Positions 11,401 through 26,400 of a stretch of 64,000 nt of DNA are shown here, in pieces. The notes beneath the pieces are model-generated. The model was not told the DNA's origin and ran no database searches. It worked only from the letters and a program-made list of their open reading frames with translations. The stretch comes from Nepenthes gracilis (Eukaryota; Streptophyta; Magnoliopsida; Caryophyllales; Nepenthaceae): positions 6,761,041 through 6,825,040 of the forward strand of contig BSYO01000038.1 in NCBI GenBank assembly GCA_033239525.1, in the 5' to 3' direction. Positions within the stretch are counted from its first letter, which is position 1, and each line of letters begins with the position of its first letter. The translations under genes and the position numbers were made by a program.

Positions 11401-14400
11401 TCGGAAGATCTTTGGGAGTTGTCTGTCTCCAAAAACTGTTGCATTACTTTTTGATAAAGCTCCATGTGCATGGCATACTCATTCTGGATGCATTTGATAA
11501 AAGATCTACTTTTATATTGAGGTCTTCCTTTTGGGTTGCCTTTAAACAAGTGAGAGAGTTGGTAATCTTGTGCTGGGAGGTTGTTTAGCCAATTGTAGAA
11601 ACATGTGACTATGCTCAGTAGATCCATTCCCGGTTCCCTGAGAGTTTCTTAGGAAGTAGATTACCAACATCTTATTCTAAGCAACTAACAAAAACTGTGG
11701 TCTTACGTCATACTTTTGTGAGGTAGAGATTTTGCAACTATTACAAAAATTGTGCAACGGTTGACATAGTCTTGCCATGTCATGGTGTTGGTGTGTTGTC
11801 GGTGATGTTTTAGTCTGGCAGTGTGGACTCCAGAAGCTGGTGGCTAGGGTTCTCGTAGTTTTCTCTGGAATGAGTGACCTATGACGGTTGCCAACTTCTT
11901 TAGAGGATGTTGTGACATTGAGATGGTGATTTGGCAACTGATTCTTTTTCTTCCTCTTTTCTTTTTATATGAGTGTCTCATGCCATTGGCAAGACATGAT
12001 TAGTATATTGAGCATTCATTAACTGAAATTGAATATTTCCCCCAAAGTAAAAGACAAAAGAAAAAGAAATTTACTTGGAAGATGGTTGCAAGCCATTTGT
12101 TGGTTGACAAATGCAGATGGATTGGGTTCATGAGCTATATGGATTTTAAAGTAAGACCTTGGTCTACTTTGAATCTATACATAATATATATATATACATA
12201 CATACATACATACATATACACACACACACACACACACACATACATACATACATATATGTATACACACACACACACACACACATACATACATCTTATGTTG
12301 AGGAGTTTTGTGTGGCCTCAAGAGAAAGCAGTAAATTTCGCATTCTTGATAGCTCACAGGATAACCAACTCTCTGAATCCTCAATTTTTTTTATTTTCTT
12401 GGTAAAGTTCGGATTGGGAGATTCAGAGCACATGCCCACAGATATATAACAGGTAAGATAGCTAACTCACTGAGTTCTCACACAGTCCCACGCACAGACA
12501 TATAGATACTTTTGTATCTCTAAGTATGCATATGTGATTGTGCATATATCCATGAAGTGTTAGTTACTTAATTTCTAAAGGTTGTGACGTAGCATGCTGG
12601 GAAGTCTTTGTGCTTCAGTTCAAGAAGTGGGGATGCCATGAATAATAATTCATTGTTTTCAACTTGCAAGGTGGAAACGGCCTTGTTGGGTTTAGAAAAA
12701 GAATCAATGTTGTGCACTGTTGGTAATTTCTTAAATTCGCATTATTGCAGGTGAAGGCACTGGTCTGCTTCGTCTCCATAGTACATATCGTCATGACCTT
12801 AAGATATACAGTTCAGATGAAGGCCGTGTGCAGGTATCCATCAGTAGTCACGTAGCGTGTCTCTGTTCACCTTGAATACTGGTTCCATTCTCTCTGGTTC
12901 AAATGAGAGTTACATCAGTGGTTATATAACTGTTATAGATGTCTGCTGCTGCATTTGCCAAAGGCCTCCTTGACTTGGAAGGGCAATTAACACCAATCCT
13001 AGTTAGTTTCCTACTTTTATTTTCGTGCAACATTTGTACAACTGGTTCTTCTTGTTGAAATTGAACATGGCTGTCTCCTATAGGTTTCTCTTGTCAGCAA
13101 GGACTCCTCTATGTTAGATGGACTTGAAAATGCTAGTATTGAGATTGAAGCAGCAAAGGTTAGTCTCTGGCTGTTTATTTAGGTTATGCTGGGATGCATT
13201 TCTGAAAATGTTCTAGGTCATAGATGTAAAGATAATAACTAAACGGCACAATAAATGTGTTATGTGCAAGAATTGCAAATAAAGCTCTGAGAATTTAAAA
13301 TCTCCAAAGCAGCCTTATATACTAAATTCATCCTTTTGAGGAAATGAACGACAAGTATGCCTATTTTAATATACTAATTTTGTCTGCATTGCAAAAGCCC
13401 TATGAATTTCTGAAAACTTAGGTGGAAATCTTGTTTAATCTGGAATTGCTCATATTATCACTATGAGAGTTTTCCCGCCAACACTTCCTTTGATGGGTTG
13501 ACACTTGTGGATTTTTCCCCCCAATGCCTCTAATTCTTGTATGTCTACTAGTCTAGTTTAATGTTTTAGGTGCAATGTATCCCTTTTCTATGTTTAAGTT
13601 GTATGGTATGGTCATTTACGTCCATGTAGCTTTGGTTTCCAGTTACAGTCTGCATATTTTGTAACTTATTTTGTAATTTGTGTATTCAGAATTTTAATGT
13701 ATACTCTACTAATTGAAGTGATAATTATAGCTTAGCAACAGGTAAAATGAACTCTACTGTAATTTACTGTCTTGGTTGTCCTGCATAATATACTTACTGA
13801 ACCTTTTAATGTGTACAACCTAGGTAGCATGGGCTCTTCTTCTTTGGGTAATGCATCAGTGTCGGATACATCAAGTTTGGGCATTTGTTCAGCGCACACA
13901 AAATTTTTTTAATTAATTCAAATATTCTTGTACAAGTTCAAATGTACTTTGGGATACGTTTTTGGCTCTTTGTTTCAATTTTCAAAACAAACTGTTCTGC
14001 TTTGTGCTAATTAAAGAAAAATGCATAACATAGTCTCTTGTTGGAGAAAACATCCTTTGCTTAGGAAAAACATATGCAGAGCTTGTTGTGGTCTAAAATT
14101 CATCAAACTACAACTCATGAAGCTGGAGACATTTGAAAAGTGTATTTAGTGGCTATTTTTCCTTGCCGTGAGAAATGGAAAGAGGAAGGGGATCTTATCG
14201 TCTATGATACAGAAGTGCAGATTCCGGCACAACCTGCTCCAATGACTTTTGATGCATTCGGAATTTTGCAATTTAGTTTGGACATATTGGGGACATGTTT
14301 GAACATGTTGATGTGTTTTGGCTCATTATCAAATTTCAACACTAAATGGATCTTTCTTTAACATAGTTTTGTGCAAATTAGCAAAAAAATCCAAAACATA

Positions 14401-17400
14401 GTCTTTTGTTGTAGAAAACTATACTGAAATCTATTACTTCCAAAATATAGGAGAGTGCTTTTGGTGGTTCAAAATTTTCCCAACTAGAGATCATTGAGAG
14501 AGATAATAAAAGTATTTTTTGTGGTTGTTTTTCCCCAACCATGAAAAATGGAATGACAGATGGTCTATGAATATGTCACCGGCTTGGTTATGGAATTCAA
14601 GACATTATTTAGTATAAATCGTGCTGCTTTGTCAATTATAGTGCTGCAATTATAGTGATTATTTATAAAATTGTCCCTAGCATCTCCTTTCCTATTTTTT
14701 TGGATAAATTACTTGTCGTTTGTATCCCTGGCAATGCCTCTTCATGTACGACAGTTGTTGAATAGTAGCTCATAAAAGGTGAGATTTACAGTGGTAAATT
14801 GTTGCTTATAATTAATTTTCTAGTTAGAAACAACAAAGACGAAAATTAAATAAAAGAGAAGTTGAAGATTTTTATTTGTTTAATAAATAATGATGTTAAT
14901 TTGAACATTTGAGAATTTCCTATCTTTTCAGGCAAGGTTGAATGAGATTATAACCTCTGGAGCACAGACCATCCACGGCAATGGATCATCTGAATATCCT
15001 TGGATGGTTGATGGGGCTGGACTTCCTCCTCATGGTTCTGAACTTCTACCTAAATTGGTATTTGCACTGTCAGGCCCTGATCTACTTTACAGACAAATGC
15101 ATTTTCCATTTTCTGCATTTGCTTTTATAGAGGCTGTAATGTATTTTGTGTTTGTTCATCATTTGTCATTTGAATATTGGTTTATAGCTCTCTCAAATTC
15201 TTGATCTTTTGTAATTTACGATCTGTGAACATGCAATGAGAGCAAAGTTTGGATCTGATTCACACAATCTGTTTCCTAATCTCTTAAGACTGGTTTTTTT
15301 ATTTTGCACAATTGATGAAAACAAAGTGATAATAATCGCCTGATTGCAAATCTACACCAATTCAACAGATGTTATAGCATGTTTGTGATTACAAAAGCAG
15401 ACCAAACTAAACCTTTGCACTGAATGGGGTGGCTCATGGACTTTCCACTGCTAATAATTTTGATATGAATCATTTTCTCAGCTTATGGAGTTTATGCCCA
15501 TGTGAGTATAGTGGTGAGGGAGCTATGTGCTTATCTATCTTTTGTTCATGGTACATGGAGATCTCCTTGGTATTTTTTTTTTTCGAAGTTGTTATTTTTG
15601 GGGGGAGGGACATATTTAGGTGTTGTGTTGAATCACAGTTGCACTATATCTTAACAAGTAATAAAGTGATTAATCGAACATCTTTTCAAAAAGGATTTAT
15701 TTTTTATTAAGTACCAAATTAAGTCTTATCCTAATATATTTTAAATAACCAAATTAAATGAATGAATAACTAACTAAATAATTAATGATTATGAAAATTA
15801 TATTTAAATGAGATGGAATTTAATGGGGTGGAATACTAGGGTATATTAGTTTTCACAAAGGTAGTGCTTTGTAACAACTTTCAATTTTTCATGGACAAAA
15901 TCAATTATGGTGGCAATCAAGATAATATGTATATTTAACGCTTCTTCTCTGGTTGCATCAAAACTATCACTACCTGAATTATCTAACCTCACTTATTCAA
16001 TTTGTAAAACGGAAACCCATAATACATATACATCATATAAATTAACAATACTCATCTCAACATATATTACAACCCATGAACTTAACATATACATCATCTC
16101 AAAGATACCACATAGCTCTCACAACTTACATAAGTATACTACAATTCAATAGTTTCTAGTACAGAAATTATAAAACTAAAATAAAATAATAAAAGCTCTT
16201 CAACTCTAAGCTGCCTCATCCTATCCTCTCCAGAGCCACATATAAGCTACCCTAAAAGAATAGGAGGTAAATAATAAATGAGCCAAATGCTCAGTAAATA
16301 AATCCATAATCTAGAAATACAGCAATGGTAGAGATTAGTAAAATCAAAGGAATTCAGATATCAAGCAATAGCTCATGAGCATAGAGAATTGACAATCTCA
16401 AGTTCCAAGAGACAACAGCTCAAATCATATCTGATCTCATTAAGACTATGTAACCTGAACCCGTCAACCTCAGACCAAACCGGACTCATGTCGTATCAAC
16501 AATCCTAACAAAAAGGATCTTCAAGGATAGTATTTCTCTTTAATGCAAACCTAGGGCTCATGTATTTGTGCCCCCATCAGTCTAGTCAATTCAAGTAGTC
16601 TAGGCAAATTATTCATCACTTTGGAGTAATCCATGACCGCCTCACAATCACCACTTGTGGTAGAACTGTACAACTAATATTGTGGACATCCAGATCATAA
16701 TAGTACACACAAGTTTCATATGGGAAATTCTGCACAAATATGTCCTCGAGATTACCAAAATGGCCTAGGTATCAAATAATGCCAAATATACTAAGGTATC
16801 CTAGATCCTACACGTGTAGATACTTTATTGTCTTCATCATACATGTTTTATTACCTTATCTATAAAATGTAGAACAACTGTCATACTATATTAGGCTTGA
16901 ACATAGAATCTCCCCAGATCCACACCCCAAAGTTCCATGTCGGCCTCAAATGTAGTCCACTACTGTAATTTACCAAAGCTAATCACATCAAGAATCATGA
17001 CAATGATATAGCGAGACAAGGGTCATGCATGTATTACGTGTTAATAATGACATAATGGAACAAGAATATAAAAGAGATCAATAAATCAAGACACCAAACT
17101 CTTATGTGAACCCATTATTTTTGTTTCTACTTCTAGCAAAACTTATCACATAGAACCTCCGATTTCATATCATAGGATATTTCCCTGAAATTTCAAAATC
17201 CTATAGGTTATTAAGCCCCTAAAATATTATTATGTGAGTTAAACTTTTCCTCCAATTATTTGATTATAATTTTGCATTGGACACTCTCACAATTGTTATT
17301 TTCTGCATTCATCAGTGAATAAGTAACACGCCATTTATCATATTGGGTTACCCTAAATATATCCCATAGAAATTATATACATAGTCTGTACCCCCATTAA

Positions 17401-20400
17401 CCACCAAAATAATTTACTTCCACTAAATAATTATTGACACACTCAAATTATATATTAATAAACTCAATTAATAATTCCTATCATTTGCAAACCCTCTCTC
17501 CCCCTAATTTCACGCGCATAGCAGTGTGAATCAACAGCAACACCATGGAGCTTCAGCTCCTTGGCACGAAGAATAGGCCAATAACATTGCCTGAAGTTGC
17601 TCGGTTTTTCTTCCTCATTTTTCAAATCCAACTTTCTCACAAATTTGACTTGTTTACGAACATATGACACATAAGGCTTATCAAAGTCATCATATATGTT
17701 CACTATACAACTATTAGAACTAAATTTATGAATTAATGATTCTGAATCAATGCTCAATTTGTGAGATTTCCCCAACCCTTGTTTTTGAGCTGTCCTTCGA
17801 ATTTCATCAATTTTGGTTCCATAAGGAAGATTTGACAATAAGAAATGATTATTTAAGAAACTGGAGAGGTATTAGATTATAGAATAACAAGAAGATTAAG
17901 AAATTACTAAAAGTTATGTACAAATCTTTTCCGTTTTTTTCTAGGGTTACCTTCCTTGGTGGATCTCCTTCTTAAATTCGTTGTGCTAAGTTTTTAGGCC
18001 TTCAAATTTATAGGAAAAATAGCTTAGGCCATCATTGTTATGTTTAGAGCATTTTGATTTGTTGAATTATTTGTTTGATGATCCAATTGAAGGTCACAAA
18101 ACTTCCTGGCCCATTTCAGGCTTCCTTAGCCATCTTTCTCGATTCGGTTGACTCAAGTTTAAATATCAATAATAGGTTGGTGGATTAGGCAACCTTAAGG
18201 TGTAATCTTAACTTATGATGTTAATTACTCAGGTCCGCATCAAGCTTCAATTGGAGGGTTCACAATCTAGGGTTTGAATTCCTCTTAGTCTCATCTTAGC
18301 TTATGTAATCCTAAATGAAAGATAATTAGACTTTGATTTTAATCTCAATTGCTCTATAATCGTGCACAAATGATATAACCAAAAGCCCTAGAATAAGAGT
18401 TTAATTGGGTATTTTGATTTACCCTCAATAATTGTCCACTCTAAAATTTTGGGTATTACATTTTCACCAAATAATCCTTAAATTATTTAATCTTTTCACT
18501 CCAATTATTTACATCCTAAGCATGTCGCCAAAATATCCTCAAAATATGATAATTAGTCATCCAAGTCCACATGTGAATTTACTTTTATCACAATATATAA
18601 TTTAATTGCCTTAAGAAAATTTCAGAATGTCACAAAAAATACGGTTAAATATCTGTCAACTATATCTCTAGGTCAATAAAACATATAATGATGCAAAAAA
18701 CTTAATCTATCTCTTCAAAAATTATACAAGTCTATCAAGTATATTTTTATCTACAAAACAAATTATATCACTTTTTTCAATATCAATTGGGGGTTCTTTC
18801 TTATTTTCCTCTGGCTTTACTTGTTCACATGGCATCAAAGCCAGACCTAACCCTAGCTGTCGCCACTATTGTCACCACTGTGGCTTCCATTGTTGCTCAT
18901 CCTTAAACAAACGTTTACAGTTTTTCCATGTTTTCTCAATTCCCCGTTGCCATATCATGGTTTAGGTTGTCTAAAACAGAACCCTAGATTTGGTTTTTGG
19001 TTTGATTTCTCCATTTCATGGGAATTCTTTGCTGCGATTCCTATTACTTGGTGGTTGATTGGAGGAAGCCAGACCATCTTAGGGATTTCTTGTAAGTTTG
19101 ATTCAATTTCTGTCATTGATTCTCCATATCTTCGATTTTTCTAAGGTGTTCTTCATTTTCGAAGTACTTGATTTTGTATTCTTTGATTCGATTCTGTGTG
19201 GTGCTCACAATTTGGATCCTCAAGTTGGCACTTAAGTTTAGATTTTTGTTCATGATCATGATTTGGTATTCTCCAAGTTTTTTGTAGTTTTCTCTAATTT
19301 CATGCTTTAGTATCTGTTCATAAGTTTTGCATCTAATCGTGCTTTAGTATATTTTTTTTGGTAAAAAGATACTCTTTGGTGAAGATTCATTTCTTAGAAA
19401 TGTTAAATACTATTTAATGGTGGCTAAAGTAGAATCATCTGCATCCCTCAATACCGTCTCCAAAATTTCTATGCCCTCTGTGATTATTGATCAATGTCTC
19501 AATGGAAAAAATTATCAACATTGGAGGAAGATTGTCCTCCCAACTATATGTAGCATTGATAAGGATAATCATGTCCCAACTAATGCTCTAAGTTTAGCAA
19601 TTGATCCACTTGGAGCAAAGATGTGGACACATGAAAATGAATGACTTTGTGCTTGGTTAATCAACTCTATGGACCAACAATGGCCATTCTCGTCAAGCAT
19701 AACAATACTATAAAGGAGTATAATAGTATTGGAAAATACAACCTTTCTAGAATAATTTACGTATCCAATTCATTCTTTCGTGTGGATTAAAAAGATTGAA
19801 GTGTGATAGCCTATTTTGTTGACTTTAAAAATCTCTATGTAAAGTTGAATGTACTTGTGCTAATTTCTTGTGATGTGATGAAAATGTGCAAAAAATGTGA
19901 ACAATTAGCCGTCTTTTGTTTCCTTTCCCTCGTTCCTAGATTGTAGGAAGTGCTATGATACCCTATGTAAAAGATGCTTTCTTTCACATTATTTGTGTCA
20001 ATTCTGTCGCCTCGCCGTCAATTAGTCTCATAGATCAAACAACTTTGGTGACCCGTGCCACATCTACTGTTCGAGGCAGTGGCTGAACAATTGGCTTGGG
20101 ATAGTAGGGGCCGATTTGTGAAACTCATATGTTTTCACTATAGTGGTGTTGGTCACATGTGGAATAAATATTGGAAGCTCTATAGCAAGCCAGAAACACC
20201 TAAATCATATGCTGCTATTGCATTGGGGATATCTTGATTAAGTATAGCCACTAGCAACCAAAATGGTCACTTTATCTGCGGATAACTGTTGACATTTACT
20301 AGTTGTCCAAATCCCTTCTACCACTACTAATCTTATTCAGCAAGGTAATACCACTGTTTGTCTAGTGAGTACATCCTAAACATTGTTCATTGACACTGGT

Positions 20401-23400
20401 GCCTCAGATTATATGACTAGGACATGAGGTATGTTGTCTTAATATAGACTATACTCTACGCTTCCTGCTGTTAATCTAGCTGATGGTCCTCGGTGATGGT
20501 TGCAACAATTGGTGATTCCCTTAACCCCTATTATTAACATTTCATCCATGTTATATTTGACGCCACATTTATTTAACTTATTTTTGTCAGTAAACTTACC
20601 AAAGAAAATCATTATTGTATTATATTATCCTCTACTGAGATCTTGTAATATTATGTAATATTTAGTTTCTTTGTTTTGGTGATTGTGATTGTTTGTAATT
20701 ATACATTGATTAGATTTAGGGACATAATTAGGAAAATATTTTGATTAATTAATGAAAGAAGACTCTGTTGAGTGGGGTATTCAAATCAAAACACGTTTTT
20801 GTCATGGCATCAAAGCCATAAAACCTAGAATTAGAAATTTTCAAGTTTCTTGGTTACCTCTTGCGGTATTCTAGGTTCGTGGTTTTTCCCGGATAACATA
20901 GTGTTCTTGTTTTAGTATTTTAAATCTTGGAACAATTTTAGGGGGCAATCTTTGCCAATTTCTAGGCAGTAGAGAGGGCTGTTGGGAATTTCTATTGAAT
21001 CTGTTGGCTAGGCTTGTTGATTTTGGATGATCGTCAACCCAGTGAATGTTGAAGTAACAAATCTCAGCGGAACAGCGATGTTCATGTTGTTGTGGCCTGT
21101 ACTCGCCATTGATAGTGTACATTTCTTGGCGATCATCATCTTGGCTATGATTTGGTAAGATTGCTTCATCTCCGAGTACTTTGGTCATTCATATTCCTGG
21201 AGCTATTTTTGATTTCATTATTCATCTTCTTCGTAGTTTCTTCTCTCATGTGAGAAATTAATTTAGGCAATAAGGAATTTCTCTGCACACATCTAGGTAT
21301 TTCATTTTGTTTGTTCTTCTCTCGGATGAGCTGGGCATTTTGTCCAGATCTAGAATTTATTTTGGGCAACAAAGGCTTTCTCTGGCCTAACTTGCATTTG
21401 CTATCACTTGAGTTATTTTAGCTTCATAGTATATGAGCTCCTGTGGCCATCACATGCAAAACAATCTACAATCTAGCTCCTGTGGTGATTTTGGGGCACT
21501 GAATTTATAAAAAAAAAAAAAAAAAAAAACCTCATTGTACTATTCTCCATAAGAAAGGTGCGGGTCACACTTTTCTTTATAATGTCAAAGGAAAACTCTA
21601 TTATTCATTTTAATGGAAAAAATTATTCTACTTAGGAGATTCTATTCAAAATGTATGTATAGAGAAAGACGCTTTAGAGTCATTTTGATATTTTATCTAA
21701 AGCCCAATCTGAGACAAAAGAACTTGATCAATGGGAGAACAAGGATGGAGACATTGTGTATTGGTTGCTGGATTCAATTACCTTCGATCTTTTACTACTA
21801 CCAAGGAAATGTGGGACTATATCCGACATATCTATAACCAAGAAAATAATGCCTGAAGTTCTTATTGGAATTAAAGATTGCTAACTACAAGCAAGTTAAT
21901 CTTACTATTGAACAATTCTAGGCTAGATTTTTGAACTTACAAAGCCAATATACCGTTATGGTTCTTTCCAAGGCTCCAAAAGTAGTACTTACGACACTAC
22001 AAGAATTTCATGTTCGAAGTATTAGGATAAGTTTATGATGAAACTATGACCTAAATTTGAGATTACTCAGGCTGGATTGCTTAATTGTTGTCCCATCCCA
22101 TCATTTGATGTTTGCTTAGATGAATTCTTGAAGAGGAGTAGTGTCTAGCCACCCAGCTTAGTATAATACAATAGACAGTGACTTCTGAGATGGTTAATGT
22201 GGCATATGCCGCTCATGAAAAGGGATAATTAAAACTATAACTCAACGCTCTAGTTTCACAAAATTTGGACATATTGTAAAGAGTTATAGTAAGAATTCAG
22301 CAATTATTGTAAAAAGGAGGGGCATATTATTAATTATTGTCAAATAAGGCCTTAAAATCGACAAGCTCAAGATTTTCATACAACTGTCCAACCCATTTGA
22401 ACCACTAAGCCGATCCTTTCCACCACTAACTAGCCATATGTACACACTCATTCCGGTCTCCTCTTTTTTTCCCTAGCTACTTGCGATGTGTCCTTCTCTC
22501 TTTTTCCATAGTTTCCGTTTCTATGTTTCCTGAAATTTTGAAATAAATTTTACTAAATTGATCTCCAATCCTTATAACAATCAAGATCCAAACTTTCCTA
22601 TTTTTGTTAATATTCAATATTTACTTATCTTGCACATTTGTTTCTCCCTAAATCATTAGAATCATGAGATACTTGCAGAGACAGAATTGTAGGGTTGAAT
22701 TAATCATTCCAGCAACACCAATTAAGCTTGGGTAGAGTAAAATGATCATTTTGTCATTCTTTCTTCAACAACTTCTTTCAAACCAACAACAAACAAAAGT
22801 TTACTGGAAGTTACCTTAATAAAAGGATTTGTCATAAAATAAGCTCCGAATAATATATGTAATTTAATGACATCATTCTAATTTTAGTTGTGTATTGTTT
22901 TTAGTGAGGAGCAAGTGCATGTGAATACATAATCTGTGGCAGCTTGTAGACTTTGTAAACAATGTGATCTCAGCTTAGGAAAAACAGAGGAAAGCACCTA
23001 TGTAATCACATTAATTTCACTGTGTATGGGTTCTGTTTTGCACTAGTGGTTATGCTTTCACATTTTCTCAAAACAATAGTATAGAAGCTAGTTATGATTG
23101 TAAAGTTTGGCTATTAAAATGTTAGGAAAGTGTTGACTTAGGGAACTTGGCTATAAGTAGTAGTTCTCTTTGTTTACAAGATCAAATCAAATAATGTTTA
23201 ATAAAGACCTACTGTATTTCTCCCTGAAACCTTCCTCTTTCCAACATTTTGTTCAAGCAATCATGCTAAGAGTTGGCACAATGTTTGAGCTCTGTGGACT
23301 TACTTCTTCAGCGTTAACTAGTTGACCCTCAATAAAGAAGCTGTGGTTTCTGAATATTTGGAATTGGCTGGAGGTAATTTGGTGTGCTTTTTTGGGCTTA

Positions 23401-26400
23401 TTGGGAAGGTCTTGATGGACATGATTTTCTGATTTATTGATGCTGCTGCAGCTACTGAATTTTACTTTTCAGATTTCTCTGATGAAGGTTCATGATCTGG
23501 ATGTGTACTAAGAATTTGCAGTTCTGTGGAAGTGGAATGGGTACTTGGGATATTAGAGATGGAAGTATGGTTTAGAGCGAAGAAAATTTTGTAGTTTCTT
23601 AGTCTTCTTAGTGCTTTTAGAAATTTTGATAATAGAAGTGGTTGGTCTGTTCTCTAGGTGATCTGAATTCTGAATGTGGACTGCCAGCTTTATTGCTCTT
23701 TAACAGCCAGGTATCGTCTATTCTTATCTAAGATAGCCCCATATTGTTGTCTGTGCTATAGATGCATTATCGTTATTTAGTTTGACTTGTGCATAGATTC
23801 TCCCCGAGTTGCCCAATATGTGATATCATCGGTTACCTTGCTTAATATAGCCATGATTTCTTGCTTTGTGTATTCCTTTAACTGCACATCTGTCTCCGGT
23901 TTTCTCTTTCTCCATATTCAGCCACGTTCCTCGGCTGTGTGAAATTCGTATGTGCAGGCAGGGTTGACCAAGAAGATTACTGAACAAGTGAGACTACTTG
24001 CAAAAGATGAGGACGAGAAACTTGGAGAGACCAGCTCATGCAATGTGGTACCTCCATATGACCAAGCTATGGCTCTCGGTAAGACCAACATTGATGTGGA
24101 TCGTATCACTGCTGGATTACCTTGTGGGAGTGAGGGATTCCTTCTGATGTATGCTCGATGGAGAAAATTGGAAAGGGAGTTGTATAATGAGCGGAAAGAG
24201 TAAGTGTTCGATTTTTTTTTTTTTCTAGTTTGCAAGACTACACTGTTTATTTTATAAAAATGGTGCAAATACTTGAAATGGTATCAATATTATTGATTCT
24301 TAAAAAATCATTCTCACTTTAACATTCTTAATAATTTCTCTAAATCAGATCAATACGTTCCCTTTATTCAGACCATAAATTAGAGCTTGTATGTTTATTC
24401 TGGGTTCGTATTTTTATTTTCAATTTTTTGGGGGCATTAATAGTTAGATAATGCTTTGATTGCAGGCGATATGACATAACTCAAATTCCAGATGTTTATG
24501 ACTCATGCAAGTAAGTTTCTAGTTGTACTCGAGTACAGTTGACACACTGTTACAAATTGTTGCTTTTTGTGTTTTTTTAAACAATTCTTACTCCATTTTT
24601 CTCTATGGAAATTATTACTCTATAGTTTGTGCTTTGCATGTATTTATGATTTTCTCATTATGCAACAATAATGCAGGATTGGTTTTAGTATCAATTGTAT
24701 TTTCCTTGAGCTTGTCCAAATTGCATGGGCTTCATGAGCCAATCAACTCTATTCCCGACCATTCATCAATCAAGATTTGGCATTTGTTGTATTTCTTACA
24801 AAATTGGATGGCGGTCACAGTCAGTTTTTACTTGTATTCCTTGAGAGACCTAACAACTGTGACAGCATAGTAATGATTGTCAACCTTAGCTTCCTAGCCA
24901 TCCATATTGCTTATGTTTGTTGTTAAAAGTATTAAGAGATGAACAGGAAAGAAAACCCCACACTTGGGTTAAGTTTGTTTACAAGTATCAGAAAAACTAA
25001 ACTACTCTTACAGAGAATATACCATACTATATCCTAAAGTATATTCTAATAGTATATCCTAACATATTTCAACTCTTCCCCTCAAGTTGGAGTATAAATG
25101 TTGATCATGCCCAACTTGTCACAAATATACATAACTCGAACTCCAGTTAAGAATTGGTGAAAATGTCTGCGAGTTGATTTGAAGTCCTCACATGATGAAT
25201 GTGAATTATGCCTTAGTGCTTCTCACAAAGTGATAGTTTACCTTAAATATTCTTAGCATACTCGTGAAATACCAAATTTGATATAATATGGATGACTGCT
25301 TGATTATCGTATCACAATTGAGAAAGCCTGAAACTCTAACAACTAATAAGCTTAAGTAATTGCCTAAATCACATAACTTCACAAGTATTATGTGTCTACA
25401 AATAATATTCTAATTTTACACTAGACCCTACCACCATATTTTGTTTCTTACTTTCCCATAATGTAGGGTTATCTTCAATAAAAATACAATAGCTGGTGGT
25501 AGAATTTTAATCATACGGTGACCCAATCCAATTAGTATTAGAAAAGCTCTCGACTTGATTATAAGCATGATCTCTATAAAGTAAGCCTCGCCCTTATGTA
25601 TTATTTGAGATATCTTATAATACACATCATAGCTTCTCAATGAGGAGCATGTGGAAAGACAAAAAATGTCTCACAACTCTAGCTGAGAAAGTAATATTTG
25701 GAAGAGCTACAGGAAGGTAATTAAGCATACAACTAGTTGTCATTACCTTTTTAGTTTAGCAAGGATCCCTCCATCATTTGATGGTAACTTAATTGCTGGA
25801 TTCATGACAGTATCACAAGGTTTTGAGTGCACTATTCCGATTTTTCAAAATAAATCCACAATGTACATCCTTTGCGAAAGAAAGATGTCATGATGACACC
25901 CAGGAACCTCAATGCCCAAGAAATAACGAGACTATTAGGATCTTTGGTCTCAAATTGTCTTTAAATGAATAATTTTAGATATATAATGTCAATAGTATCA
26001 CTGTCAATAATCACAACATAATAGATGTACACAATGAGAAGAATACATTTAGTGTTAGAGTGATTGCTGTCACAACGAGAGAGGCTAAACTCATAAACAT
26101 CTTCACTGGATCAATCAAACCATACTCATGGGAATTATTTCAAACAACAATACAAAGACTTTTTCAGCTAGAAAACATATCTATGCTCCCCTTAGGCAAC
26201 AAATGATGGAGGTCGCTCCAAATAAATTTCCTCTTAAAAATCACCACGTACGAAGTCATTCTTGACATCTAACTATTGTGAAGGCCAATGATGAGTCGCA
26301 ACTAGTGAGATGAAAAGTCTAACAGAAGTTTACTTGGTAATAGGAGAAAATGTATTAGTATAGTTCATCTCATAAGTCTAAGCATACCATTTGGCTACTA

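Noticed and set aside
12082..12449. Open frames rich in Tyr, Ile, His and Thr
   Set aside because: Translations of the CA/CATA microsatellite.
14938..15204. 88-residue open frame as a separate gene
   Set aside because: The first 40 residues are VIH exon g (14932-15057); the rest is read-through into the intron.
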